From Macropodus opercularis (taxonomy: Eukaryota; Chordata; Actinopteri; Anabantiformes; Osphronemidae), in assembly GCA_030770545.1 (NCBI GenBank), contig CM061098.1, forward strand, positions 1,402,001 to 1,466,000: a stretch of DNA of 64,000 nucleotides. The letters are read 5' to 3'. The notes below the pieces were generated by a model that did no database searches, was not told where the DNA came from, and saw only the letters and a program-made list of their open reading frames with translations. The position numbers were made by a program, and so were the translations under genes. Below, one piece after another: positions 23,201 to 38,200 of the stretch (its first letter is position 1; each line of letters begins with the position of its first letter).

Positions 23201-26200
23201 AGGTAAACCTACCGGAAAGAAATACCCGCAGGCAGCAGAGTTTTGATAAAAGCTTTAGGCTTCTTTTGTTTACACAGCTTCCAAAGTACAGAGATTTGTA
23301 TCTCCTCCAGCTTTGTTTGGTTCCATAACCACCTTTCTTCAGACCAACTCACTGCCTGCCCTCTGCGCCACAGCCTCACAGGAATAATATCATTTTGAAG
23401 CGCTTGGTTTTTTTTCATCTGTAAAATTGCATGTGTGCTTATCAGCTGCTATTCAAAATAAATAATAAATCAAGCTGCCAGGAATCTTTTTCCGTGAGCC
23501 ATAAATGATGAAAAGAAAATGCCTCCTTCCTCAAACACAGGATCACTGGTACTTTTAGCTAATAATTCAGGCACAGGATGCTATTTTTTGTTAAACATTT
23601 CTCTGCTGCGTGGCTGATAAAAACACAAACGTTCGTTAATAGCATGAATAAAGGCCACATCTACCTCCAGTAGCGTCGTCCTCGCAGATCCCACCGTTCA
23701 CACAGGGGCTGGCGTCACAGGCTCCTGCCTTGCTGCAGCACTGGTGCACCCCGAACACCCTCCTGCTCCCCGGCCCGCTCCACTCTGCATCACCCACTCG
23801 GATCGGCTGCCCATTCAGCTCCAGGTCGTCCAGGCAACCAGTGAAATTGCGCAGGTTCACGAGGCCACGTGGAGCAGAGCCCTGAGTGGCAGAACCGAAG
23901 AGCAAAGCACCATGGGAGCCCAACATCCGGCATGGCTCGGTTAGCGAGGCCCACGCTGGATGCTGCCGGTCCAGGGTCAGTCTCAGAGCAGTGGAGTTCA
24001 CCTCCAGCAGGACGCTGTGCCACTGTCCATTTGATACTGGATCCGATGTGATGAGTAAGGAACCAGGGGAGTCGCTTCCACAGCTGTACCTGAACTGCAG
24101 CCCTCCATTGGTCACCTGAGGAGGAAGATGACAGCAACCAGTGAATTATGCACCACTCATAGGATTTTAGACTTGGGAATGTGTACGAGGCCCAGATTTA
24201 TGATTCTGTTTAGCTGAAGATCATAACCTCAGGTGATCGCGTTTGCTTGTACAGGATTCACAAAGGATTCATAAGAATGAGAGTGAATTCAGAGCACATC
24301 TGGCCTGAGGCAGGCTCAGCTTAGAGAACTAGATGACCTGTAGCAAAAGGCTGCAGTTTCTTAGGGTCAAGTCTGTGACTGGAGACGCCTCAACGTAAAC
24401 TGCCGGGATCTGCCAGGTACAATGAGATCAAGCACCGAAATCCAGGTGTGAGACTCAAAGCTGTAACTGCTGCTGAAGAGCAGATTGAGAAGCAGACGAA
24501 CCTCGAACTGTTGAAGTGAAGATGATTAAATCATTTCTAAAGACGAGATGCAGAATCAATGAGAAATGCTGTTAACAACTAGTTAGTCGTGAGTTTCAGT
24601 CATAATCAACCACCTCTGTGGTTTTGCTCTGGGAACTTCGAGTGTGTCCTTCAAGACACAGAGCTGCTTCCTTCTCATGGTGAAAAGTCTGAACTGACAT
24701 GAAAGTCAATCACTTTGTGTTACTGCAAACAGCATGACAGACGAGTGTTGGTCCACCGGGTCCACACACGTGTGTCCACATCTTTGTTCACAGTCAGGTC
24801 TCTGTTGTCGGGTCTGAGCCGTCACTTCTCATCAAGGATGATGTTTTCCTTCCACTTACAAGTCACCTTTACTTCCGCATGGCTTGCTATGGACACGTTT
24901 CTCCTCGCAGCTATATTTACATTTCAAAGGTTAAGCCTTAAAGGGGAATATACGCACAAAAGAGAATTAGCCAAAGCAAATACATAGAAACTTACATTTA
25001 TGCAAATTCACATGTATTTTTTTTCTATCTACTTCTTGGAGAATACTGATGAGGTTTGGCAGCTTGTGTGCTCAGGGGGAATGGAACGTGCAAATAGTGT
25101 CGCGTATCTCCAGGAAGCTTCTCTGAAGGCGAAGGACTTCTAACGTGACCATGTTGAGAAATGCCTTTTGAAGCCATCTCAGCTGTGAATCAGGAAGGGC
25201 CACATTCTGGGACGTACTCGTAGGCTGGGGTAGCACAGACCTAAACCATCCTTTCCCTGGACAATCCCCAAAAAGCACGTGAGCAAACCTGTGAGACAGG
25301 AGCTTTTCATTAGGGCTCCAGCCGAACCCTTGTTCCCCCGACGTGTGTTCTGTGGGAAAAGGGCAACACGCGGCACACGTGCCGAGTTCAGATCCAGCAG
25401 TCGCCACAACTCGACTTAAAAGAGCCCGATGAGCCGATCGCACTGGAAAGGCAGGACAATAACACACGAGACCCGAGGCTGAGCCATGTGTGCAGCTCGC
25501 GAGTGTATTGTGCCTCTGATGTTCAATCCGCTACTTAACACACACAAACACATGAAAGAATCTGCCACACAGATAAAGCCAAGCCAAGTCAACTTGACAA
25601 CAAACGCCCACGACGCTGCTGCTATTTTATGGCGAGGAGAGGCAGGCTGTCCAAACAGTGAGGGTGGCCACAGTGAAAGTCATTGAAATAAAGATTCAGT
25701 GTGTCAGCTGCTGCTGTTTGATGCTGGCACCGCTGACCCAGATACGCAGCCGAGTGCCGCTATTCTGAGATCTGTGTTTGCAGCAAACGCAGAAAAGGAC
25801 AACGAGATTAGACCCAAAATGTAACATGAATGCCTAAGCAGATATCAGAGATCTGAAAAAACACCCAACCTGTGCTGATAACGTGGCTGCTGGCACAAAG
25901 TAGCTAATAAAATATTGACATTAAAGATCATATCAGTCAGCACAGTTGAAGTAGGATATCCTGTCGTGTTTGTGAATGCGAGATGGAAACGCGGCTCGAA
26001 AAGCTTCTCCTGCCGGCGACGTTCCCCAGAGAGAACTCCCAGCTCCCAGATTTTATCACAGCGATAGTGAATTAGCGTCAAACAACATTACAGGAAGAGC
26101 ATCTGAAAATTAGGAAGAGATTTAATCTCTGCAGCGCAGCAATACCAGAGGAGCAAAACAAATTAACTGTCGGCACAGGGGAGCACACAACTAATATTTA

Positions 26201-29200
26201 CACAGGCTCTAAATGAATGAAAATAATGAATCTTTTTCTGCTGCTGCGGTTGGAATTGAACGTCTCTTTCTTTCCCTTTCATCACTCGGAGCTGTTGTGA
26301 CATTTCCCACTCAGACAACGAGGTGAGCTCTTCAGAACTAACCGACCTGGAGCCGTGGAGCCAACGCGCACCGCCGTGAATGAACTGCTGCCACAACGCA
26401 ACCTAATGAGGCGAATATTTGAGCTGCGTTCATTTTACAGCCTAATTTCTGCCTCAAATTAGTGACTTAGGCGGAGAAATGGAGTAAATAGTGTATTGTA
26501 TAATGTTTATGCATGTGTGTGTTTATATGTAAAAATGAATCATGCAGTGATTCTGTAGACAAAGTACTCAATTAAGTCGGAAATGATTTCTGGATCATTA
26601 ATATTGGGAAAATGTACCAATGCTATAAATCATTGTTGTATGAGGAACCATGTGTTTTATAGGACGTATCTAGATTTTGTAATACAAGTGAACACTTATA
26701 AATCCCACAATGGGAAACTTGTTTAACCCATTCTGAGTAATTACACACAGCAGTGAAACACACACACTGTGAACAAACACCCAGAGCAGTGGGCAGCCAA
26801 CGCTGCGGCGCCCGGGGAGCAGTTGGGGGTTCGGTGCCTTGCTCAAGGGTAACCGGAGTCAGACCCGCCGCCCCTGGGGCTACAGGTCCAACTCCCTGCC
26901 CATTTAAAGGATTTCTGTGTTCTGTTCTTTTCCGTACCTGTAATGTTCCCCAGTCGTTGGTGCTGTTGGTGAGCACGAGGAGGCTTTGATTCTGGAAAGT
27001 CTTGAACCTCAGTGAGACTTTAAACTCCTGGTTGTCCTCATCCATCCCGTGAAGGTACTTGAGGTATGACTCCCCGCTGAACCTCACAGCCGACTCTGTA
27101 GTTCACAAAAACAAGTGGAGCTAAAACCCAACCACTTCATCGTAGCCCTGCGTTAATGACGAATGGAGATGTTTCCCATCACTTAGCGGCAGTAAAAACA
27201 AATGTGTCAAAAACACCTGCACAGCATCCGGGAGAATATCAGGTCACGCTGCAAATCAATGTATGTAACGTATCTAAACAATTGTTAGATGAACTTTTAA
27301 GTGCACAAAAGTCTTATAAAAAACCAAATAAACCTTTTTCACATTTCAGCTCAAGGCTGCAGAATGTAATCACTGCCTTCTACCTTCGATGTGACAGCAG
27401 CGTCTGCAGATGAAACAAACTCTAAACTAAACGTAATGTGTGATTTCGTATCTGACAGAAAAGACTGCACCGAAAAAAAAAACATGCTTTTCTAAAATTT
27501 GTTTGATCTCTTTAACTGAAAAATTCTGAAAAGGTGAAAAACAGAAATGCCCAGCGGCAAAAAAACAAGAACAACGTAATCAGTCAAGGTCCTGACGCAA
27601 GTTTAGCGTCCAACAGGGCAGGAAAGACTGAATCAAGAATGAATTCATTCACGGATCAGTGACGAACAGCAAACAGCAGCTCAGAGTTCAGACAAAGGTC
27701 CGACTTTCTGAATAACTTTTTAGAAAAGTCAGGAAACGAAGCAGAGACCAGGAGAAAGCACTGGTTGCACTGCAGTGTGTGTTTTGAGTTTCTGTGAAAC
27801 CACATAATCAGTGGTGGAAGTTAAAACATTAGATTCATGGTTGTTCCACCCATATAAAGATAAACCTGAGTGAAGCTGCTTATTTCATATATTTGCAGCA
27901 GGAAGACGCGTCGTGTCTCAACCTGTGAACTGTGCTTCCTGCTGGTAACAGGCAGCTGTTTCCGTCCCGCTTCACACACTCTCACATTATTATCCACACA
28001 CACGCGGCCTGGATTCCAGGTATGTGCTCAGACAGCCAGGCTGACGTACCGTTGCAGGGGCAGACGCTCTCCCAGCTGTGTTGGGGGGTGATGTAACCGG
28101 CCCTGGCGGTGGTGAAATGGCTCAGCCGGACGGCGTTCCTGCAGCCTCGTGGCGGACAGCCGGGGCCCAGACATCCATTGTGACTCACCCTGAGGATTCT
28201 CAGGCCCATCGAGTCCTCGATGTCGGAGATGATACCTACATCAAAGTGGTTGACATTTCAGACTCTTTACTTCACCAGACTGTTTGGATCAATGCGAGTA
28301 GCTGCCAACATTTCACTCTATTTTAGCTTAGTTTAAATCTTTCTGCATATCCTGCTGTTGAATCTGTTTTAGGACCGTTTAATTAGCGACCGATCACCTG
28401 CAAGTCTGGTGGTTGGCAGAGGCTGCACATGTCCAGTCTGAGGCCTCCAGACCAGCAGGGCGTCCAGGACCTGGGCGTCAAGCTGCTGCAGGCTGGCCAG
28501 GTGAAGCTCCTGTCTGGGTACGTCCAGCGCTTGGCCCAGGCTTCGCTGGAGGCTTCTCCAGTAAACTCCCAGAAACTCCTCTGGTGACATCCTGGCTATG
28601 TGCAGCGTCAGACCAGAGTCCAGCGCCCTTTGGTCGGCCACCCACACATGAACTCTGACCCCGGCCCAGACACTGAACTTCCCATCAGTCACGCTGACGT
28701 TAAGCAAGTACAAGCCCTCGATCAGGTTTTCATCGGCCCAGATTTTACCGTCGGCCGGGTCGATAGAGAACCTTCTTCCTTCTGGGTTTTCTGACACCAG
28801 TTTGTAGGTCAGCACATCCTGCAGGTCTTGATCTGAGGCGTGCAGCCGGCCAATGACCCGGTTGGCAAACAGCCCTCCTGAAGTAGTGATGAAGACCTCC
28901 AAAGGCACGACAGAGGGAGGGTACTTGCTCTGCTCAGTGACATTAATGTTGACCACACAGATGGAGGAGAGGGGCGGGTGGCCACTGTCTGTCACCTGGA
29001 CAGAGCACAGCCAGCAGTTAGTGCACAACAAGGATTAAACCATTTACGTGGACATGGCGACGACAACAAAATGCTGTAGCTTCATAAAAACACATTTCAA
29101 CACAAAATGTTGTTTTGCATAATTTATCTGAAGCGCGACGCCTTTCTTAATACCCTGGTTTATGGAGATTCAGTGGTGCCTGCGTGACATTACAGCTCTC

Positions 29201-32200
29201 TACGAGTGTCAGTGAAAAGCTGCTCTGTAGAATCTGTGACATCGGACACAACCTTACTGCTTTCCAGTCAGCAACACAGCAGCTAAGGCCACACAGGACA
29301 CTCTGCAGTGCATCAGTATTTTATCACTGAGCCTGGATTACCATAAGCACTGGGTAGTGGCTTACATGGTGTGAAGACTTGATATTCATATTTTATAGAC
29401 ATAAGACTCCAGCAGAGACAGTAAATCTCTCTGAGATCTGACACATTGCTTCAGCGAAGAGTGAAAAACAGGTGAGCAGGTCAGGATTTGGGATTATGAG
29501 CCAGGTCTGACCTGTATCTTGAGCTGATGTTGGGGTTTGACCTTCCTCCTGAGTGGAGCAGAGAGCGACAGCAGGCCGCCCTGGTCAACGTGGAAGCGTC
29601 GATCCTCGTTGCCACTGACTATGTGGAAGGAGAACGGCGGGCCGTTCCTGGGCGTGTCTCTGTCCGTCACCACGAGCTGGACGACGCTGCTGCCGACCGA
29701 CTCGCCCTCCTGCGGGAAGAAAACGCTTAGAGCTCAAATCTTCGCTCCACCAGGGAAAGTTCAATAAACCACTGGACAGTAAACTGCAAAACACAGTTTA
29801 TCATGATGGATAAACCTCAGTGGCTCACCCTGTTAAAATGAAGAGAACCCAGCAGGTCCCTGAAATGTAGCTTATCAATCTTAATAATAAAATTCACACA
29901 GTTTGGTGGTAATGGGCTAAAACACACGGGCATCTCAGGCGCCATGTTTTAATTATTAGCGCAAGCATCACTAAGCATAATTCCCCATCAGAGTTTTGAG
30001 GGGGAGTTATAATAGCAGCCTGTTAGATGCAGTGTCATTCACCGCAGGATCTGATGAACTACATTTCCTCCATTGTTGCGAGTGTGTGTGTAAAATCAAA
30101 GGTTACGGTTATTTTCCCTGAAACTTGGCGACTCAGCAACACTGAATAATTCAGTAAATTGCTCTGCTGTGAGCAACTAAGAGAATTTAAACTGCTTCCA
30201 TAGACGTGCGATTACTACACAGGACAATCTACTGTATACGGGAGGACGCCCTCAAACACTTCAGATCATCCATCCACCTGCTGCTTCTTGAATAATATGA
30301 CTTGGTTCCACTGCTTGGTGCAACACAGACTTAAAACACCTGCAACCAAATGACAGCTTCTTTTTCCTGTTTCTGCAGCCACCATCCATCTGCCTGATGC
30401 AAATCAGAGCCATCATCAGGCAGAGCTGGCTCTGGAGGCGCTAGCAGATGGGATATCATCACAGAGTTTGGATTCAGCAGCACACACGTCTACATCTTGG
30501 CTTGTGGACAGGATATTCTGTGACTGGATGGGAGTTTCTGAGTTGGCAGAGCTGCAGCAGGTTGAGTGATGGAAAGCTGCAGACAAAACGTTATTGTCAG
30601 CGAGGAACAGCCAGCGTAGCTGCGCCGAACGGCTCTGCCAGGGGCGCGAGCACCAACACGTGACCGACCACATCAGACTAAACATGCAGCAACGCAAACT
30701 GCCACACAAACACACGGTGGAGGGAATTAGCCAGATGTTTTTTCCACAGCAGATGATTTTGTGCTGCGATTAGAGGTTTGGTGAAAGTGTGACGTCCGAA
30801 CACGCACAGCAGATCGCCGACCCCCACACACTTCAAAAGCCACTCTGAAAAAGTTTCACTCCTTAGCTCTCGCTGCACAGTTTTAATGAGCTCTGGGCAC
30901 CGATGTTATGATGGAGCAGACTTACAGGTCAGCATATTTCCACTGGACGGTTGGAGCAGGAGGTAGAGAGTGTTCTAATGATACAGAGAGATGATAGATC
31001 GGAGGGGGTGACTCATCTTTCGTTGAGTTTTAGATCTCCAGTCGTTAGCTCATCTGCTCTCATTAGCGCCCTGTCACGGACTCAGGAGCAGGTGGAGGTT
31101 AACAGCCTGACGCGTTGTCAGAGGGAGCTCATTCGGATGAGGAGCTGTATGCTCCGCTCATATTTACACAACCCAGGCCGTTGTTATTTTAGCATCGAGT
31201 TGTCAAATGAATGTAACGTCCGACACTAAAGCTCTTTTTTGGAGCCGATGACTCTTTCCAGGGTGTTGGGAGAGTCGTTTTGTTTGGCTTGTTTACTTTG
31301 TGCTGATGCAACAGTTTGTTGGAGCTCGGCGTTTCTGCTGCAGGCGCCTTGACGCTGGCATCTTCTAAGTGCTCCGGGCGGTGAACGTGGTTGGTTTCTG
31401 AACACAGACCCAGAGCTGTTTTTCTCTGGCACAACATGTTGCTGCCGGAGAGAATCTCCTGGCAGTGTCCCGCAGGGGTCAAATCAATTAATAAGCATGT
31501 TATGGCTCCCTTTGAGGCGTCCCACCCCAACAGGATGAAACACTTTTCACACGCACCGGTTTGTCTTGTTGAACAGACTTTAGCAGGCAGTTCAGCTGTG
31601 AGCATCGTTACTGGGCTTTAAACTTCGCCTGCTTGCTGATGGGCAGACATTAGCACGTGTGGGTCCTGTCGCTAGTCCATTGACTGATGGTTCTTCACAC
31701 CTGTACTCGTGATGCTCAGGTTGACCTACCTGCAGCAGCAGACTGCGGTTGACCTGAGAGAAGACGGGCGGGTTGTCGTTCACGTCGGTGACCGTGATGG
31801 TGACGACGACAGCTGATGACAGAGGAGGATCCCCTTCATCGGCCGCCTGCACGGTCAGAGAGTAATGGGAAGTCTGCACACAGGACAGGTAAGAGTCAGT
31901 CTCATGCACACGCTCGTCTTCTTACACATGCGTCACATGCCGACAGTCGCTGACCTCCTCTCTGTCCAGCGCAGTTCGGACACTGACTTCTCCACTGCGA
32001 GGGTCGATCGAAAACTGCTGCTGAGGATCTCCGCTCACTATGGAGTATCGCAGAAGACCGTTGGCTGGACCATCCTGATCCGTGGCCGTTACCTGGAGGA
32101 GAGAAGTATGTGAAGAGGTTGTGTTTTCTCTAGGCTCCTTTGGAGTCATGGCAAAAGATCAGACCTGACAAAAGAGCCACACAACACCGTTAAAGCTCCC

Positions 32201-35200
32201 TAATTAAATCGACAGCAATACCTGATGACGCCACAGCCACAGTCAACCGCTGGATAAAGACACATGAGCCGGCGGATCAAATGTGGAACCTTGAGTTCAA
32301 GGACCGAGTTTCTAGGCCAACAACACTACTTGTACTTCCCTTTATAAACCCATGTTACTGGAGTCAGTGACGGTAAAGGAGACGAGGTGCTTTCCTGCAG
32401 AGCTGTAACCTGATTTCACCTCGACTACACCGCCCAGAGTTGAACCAGCGCGGGACCTGCCGTTGTCTTTTTTCCTCATGTACTTGAAGGAACCACATCT
32501 GTGGCTTCGCAATAAAGTTTGTGGTAATGATAAAACCTACAACTGCCACCAACAACCACACGAAAGCAGAACATTACACAAAATATAACAGGCTGCTGTT
32601 ACATGGTGAAAACAGGCGTAGACACAGATGATGAGAGACGAAAAGTGACAGATATGAAAGCATATGATTACGAGCTCATCGTGCAGCGAGTCACTGAGCT
32701 GTGTTATTGCTGTGGTATCTCCTCTGTTGGCCTGACAGGCGACAGCTGACATGCTGTTGGATAAGTGTGTGTGTAGGCTCTTTTTATTCATGTACATCAC
32801 CTCCTTCTGCCTCGCTCTTGTGTTTGTGATAGCTCTTCACTTCTCTGCTTTCTACTTTGTAAACTTCAACAAATTGTATTTCTAACTCAGCTCATGAGCA
32901 GCAGGTCTCATATTATTGTTCCATCTGTCCTGTCCCACAGAAAAGTGTCTGGATGTTTCTGTGCTTGATCTCTACCTTCATCACCAGAGCCCCGGGCGTC
33001 AGGTCCTCCGATATCTCCGCCCTGTAGTCGCCTCGTCCGAACACGGGCGTGTTGTCGTTCACGTCTGTCACGTTGATGATAACGGTGGTGATGTCGCTGA
33101 GGGACGACTTGCCGCGACTGCCCTCCACAGACAGGTAGTGCTCTCGGGAAACTTCAAAATCCAAAGGTGCAACAAGGGTCAGATGACCTGGAACATAACA
33201 GGGTAAAGAGTGAATAATCCAAAAGAATAAATAAACTGTAGGTGAATAAACATTGTCACTCAAGACAATGGTGCAGCGTTGAAACGTGTGCAGGCTCCTG
33301 ATTTCGCTCTGTGTCAACAACCATTGACAGGTTTTCTGGTGGAGCCATCATTAAAAGCTGGAAGAAAGTGCTGTGTGGCCCCAAGCTGTGTCAACGTCCC
33401 TTTAGCAGGGAGCCGGTCCTGCTGCTGTCACCCTGTCAACCCACAACCTGATAAAAGAGATGTTAAAAAAACACGTTGGACCAGTTCAATGCAACACGAA
33501 GCACAGCCTGTGGTTCTGATCATCCATTCAGTGTTGTTCCTGCTTATTCACGTCTTATTTTAATACATTTCCATGCTGAGCCGTCGCTGCTCCTCAGTAT
33601 AAGCTACGCTGTGCTGCCCTGCCTGAGTGTAGAGACAGACATAATACACTGTTTAAAATTTATGTTTTATCATACAAGCAAGCAGATCTGAAGGATCATT
33701 TCCCCCATGATTCAAGCAGGACTTTTGTCGGCTCAGCGAGGCTGCGAGTTAAATTCCTCACAGACTACGAATCAGGTCACAGCTGGCTGCTGTCGTCTTG
33801 TGTTATCTGTCATCTGCGGGTGAAGGCTAACGCCAATTTATGGCAGCAATAAACGGGTCCCTACAGGGAAAAACTTCTTTTCCCGATACTGATACACTCG
33901 TCTGTCCAGAAGGATTTAGGTCCTCGCTCATCCTACCGGCTGAGCTGCAACAGGCCGAGAGCCTTGAAGTTTACACTGAAGGATGTGTGGGTGTGTTTGC
34001 AAAAATCACAATATCACACATCATCATGGCCTAAATTAGAAGAGACGTAAGTCTTCAATCGAATTATCTGTGATTCTCGCTGTGTCTCCTAGTGAATAGC
34101 TATGGCCCGTGCACACTTTGCTGATGTCAACAGGAAGCCTCTGTTCATCGAGCGTGTGGCTGAGGCACAGCAACGCACATCTCTCACAAACAACCGTCTG
34201 CCACTGGCCTCCAACCAAACTCCTCCCAGTCTCTACAAAAAATGATTTGCACCGCGTGCAACCAGCGCAGGTCTCATGTTATTGATTTTCTGGGATCAAG
34301 AAGATGTGGACAGCTAGAGTGAGTCAGTGAACCCAGCTGCATTAATAATTGATGGAGGTGTTAATATTTCTTCACTTGTTCTACAGGGATGACTTGTCTG
34401 AACTTTTCCTTTCATCCCATTCACACGCTTCTGTTCACTTCACTAGTGTTTCCAGGTTTATGGGCCTGATTGTAGCAGATGAAGATGAATGTACGATTCC
34501 TACAAAAACATCCCAGTCACATTTAAAATACACTCATTTTGTGTCCAACGCTCAACAGCACATCAGAAACCCAGACTGTGTATGTACTTGATCTGTTCCT
34601 GTTTTTATGAACGCACAGGAAAAACCCGTAAACAAGCTGCCTTTTAAAACCCAGTCACACAAACACACACAAAGCCAAAGAGGAAATTCAAACAAAATGT
34701 GCAATAAAGCACAGAAATGGGAGGAAAATAGAAAAACAGCATTAGAGCCGAACGGCATCAGGTCATATATCCTGTTGGGGCAAAACAGAAAAACTGGTTC
34801 GACAGAAAGAAGAGTTGGAACCAGAAGCAATGTTTTATGTTTACTAATTTTAAAAGTTGAAATCTGAATTTAAAAACAAGGGCATCATGTGCAAAGCTTC
34901 CAACAACCACTGGAACAATAACCTCAAGAGCTAAAGCAAGTTAAGCAGACAGTTTTCTCCTTCTTGCTCTTCTTCAGCTCCACACGTATGTGGCTACAGG
35001 ACATTCTGGGCTTGTTTCCTTCTTTTGGTGCGTTATTTATCCTTGAACATCTGCCGCTGGTGGTGATTGTGTCGACTGGAGTGAACCTAGCAAAAGTTTC
35101 AAACGTGGCCCAGGTGCTGCCACAAATTAACTTTTAACAATGTCAATACAAAAACAGCTCAGACTCTGGCAAACAGACCCAGCATCAAACATGGTTTTGC

Positions 35201-38200
35201 CTCAGAATAGAAGTCTTACACAGTCTCTACACAAACCTTTTCTCTATGTAACTGATGTGTTTTTGCAGGTAATTATGCTAATGTGGCAGTGACATATAGC
35301 CATTTAAATCCTGATGCAGTGTCTTTAATATAAACAGAGATATGGCTTGTTTGCCAGGGTTCGTATCTGTGCTTGCCTTAAAGCAGTTAGAGCCTATTCT
35401 GAGCGTGACGGCGCTTCTCCGAAAGAAGAAACTGCCTGAAGGTGATTTGTCATTGTCAACTCAAATGACTTAGTTTCCCACACGTGTCATTGTCTGTACA
35501 CACAAACACAACCAAGTGCATGTCTCAGAAACCCTTTAACCTTGTAAGTGCTACAGAAGACATGCGTTCACCCTGGACGGGTCGGCGGTCCATCACAGGC
35601 CACACCATCCCTGTCTCACACACACACACACACACACACGAGCAAGGAATCTGCAATCAACCTGAGAGAGAAGACGACTGAAATGTGGTTGAAACCCCTC
35701 TGATCGAAGGCTGGTGTCCTTAATGGCATCCTTAGAGACGTACTGAAGAAGACCAGCGATCATTTATTAATCATGTTCAATCCAAACCCAGATCGCCATG
35801 AATTATCCACAGAGTGAGTCACACAGTGGACAAAAAGACAAGGTCAAAGCCTCGTTACTTCGTCTGTGATTTTTATCGACTTGTTGGTGAATTTAGTTTT
35901 TTTTCCGGACGTACGCATGAGGCCATTTTTGACCGAAGCTGCTTCTAAAACACTTCTGATTCAGTCCACCAATGTGTGATTGTTTAGCCTGCCTGCCTGT
36001 CAGTCAACATACCTTCAGTTATCACATCTTATAATCTGCAGGTTATAATATATTATATAGTTACTAATATATAAACTTGCAGGTACATATTCATGTTATT
36101 ATTAGAGGCATTGTGTGAAATACCTATAAGCTCATCAAACTTACTTTCTATCAATATCCAAAACGATGAAAACTTGTTTTTTGGCTCACATACATTACAG
36201 TGGAAGAAACTTCTGTAAAGTGTATTAGGAGAAACATGAGTACCACATAGCAGTACTGAGATCGATCACTTCTGGGAGAAGGTTCACGGCCTCCAATCGA
36301 TTCCTAAGGCAGCAGAGATGTGTGAGCTATACGAGCTGCACCGGGTCCTGTATGAATTTTCATTACTATCACTGACATGTCTTTACACAATGTCGACTCA
36401 GCAGGTCTGACTGGTGGACGCCTGGAATTACTTCACGCACACAAATGGTGTGGACGTGAGCATGTGCTGCCGCTGACAGTGACGAGAATTAGATGGGCCC
36501 GGTTGCATTTCCTGAATGCAAACTATGAATAAATAACTAAATAAATGTAGAAGAGAGGAAGAGAAAAACGGTGAGCTTGGTCTGGGGACGTGTTGCTCAG
36601 CACAAGCTGATGCACTGGATGCTCAGGATATGATGTCATGACCAGAATCCTCTAATTGGACCCATCTGATTTGAGTTTTACATAATTCTGTATTTCAATT
36701 TAACCGTGTCAGGAATAAAAATGTGCCAACTTACTCACAAACTACACTTGACCAAAGCTCATCTGTCAGTGGTTGTTGAATTTAGTTCGATTCTGGTCTC
36801 TTTTGTCCACATACTGACACTAACTGTGGACCTTGATCAATGATCGCGGCTCTTCTCACCAGCTGCGCTTTAATGGTTTATTGGCAGTGCAAGGCCAGGC
36901 GTTAGTTCGCTCTGCAAGATTTTCAATCCAGCAGGACTCAGAGTTCATGAACAGTCTGGGAAGGAGAACACTGGGACCAGAAGCTGAGCAAATGACAAAA
37001 ACAAACTTCTGCAAAAGCAACTAAAGCAAACAAAAACAGACCAGGGGTTTAAACAGAACAGCTTTTGTTCTGCCTGTACAAACTCCACTGCGTTAAGTCT
37101 AATGTGTGACTAGTCTCTAGATGTAAAACAATTGTCACCTGTGTGTGAGTCCAGCAGAAACCGTTCGCCCTCGTTTCCGGCCACGATGCGGTACACCACT
37201 GGGTTAGGCCCTCCTCCGTCTCTAGTGAGGGCAGAGACGCTCAGCACCGCCGACCCAACCGCTAAGGACTCTGGGAGCTGGGCGGTGTACTCTGAGTTCA
37301 GGAAGACGGGCTGGTAGTCGTCCAGGGAAACCACATCCACCGTCACAGTGGCCACAGAGTACAGGTGACGAGGCAGGCCCCGGTCGGTGGCCTTTACCTT
37401 TAGCTCAAAGGTGGGCGGGCTGTCGGAGGTCAGAGGTCGCTCCAGTCGGAGGATCCCCGAAAACTCATCCAGAGAGAAGTATCCGCCGTCACCTGCCAGG
37501 AGGGAGTACCTCACCTCAGAGTTTATACCTGCAGCGCACAGAGGTAGAGCGCACAGATTAGATCACATCAGCTGTTAACTGTTCGAAATGTTTTTATTTT
37601 AACTGGTCTGCTCATTTCCATAACATATTAACTTTATTGACAACCACTTAAACAAGCCATCAGTCCACTGAAGGACGGTGGAGGGGCTTTGACTGCTCTC
37701 TGCCTCCGTTGGCACAGTGAGGGAGGCAGATAGCGACATACAGCGATTTTAATAAACTGCTGAACTGAAGTGAAGTTTTTCACCTGGAATACAGCAGGTC
37801 AGCGATGTTAGCTTAAAGACACTATTTGCAGTTTGCACACTGCACCTCTACAACCAGCCGTTGCGTTGGTGACATCTCAGGGCTCTCGGGCCAAAACGTT
37901 TGTGGCTGATGAAAGCAACGACTGCTGGTCGTCCTCCTACAGGTGGCGCTGCAGCTACAGATCACAGCGTTAAACCCGGTGTTACTCAGGATGTATTTGC
38001 TCATATTATCACGGTGTGAGCGGCGAAGCCTCCATTACAGCCAAAAATGAAAGACGGCCTTTTTGTTCGGAATGAATCTGCAGCAGACGAGTGATCGTGA
38101 CATTGCAATAGCCAAGAGTTTAGTTACATTTATTTAACACATCCATTAAAAAAGGCTCATTAGTCACAGACGACTGTGAGAAAGTTGCCGGTGGAGAGAA

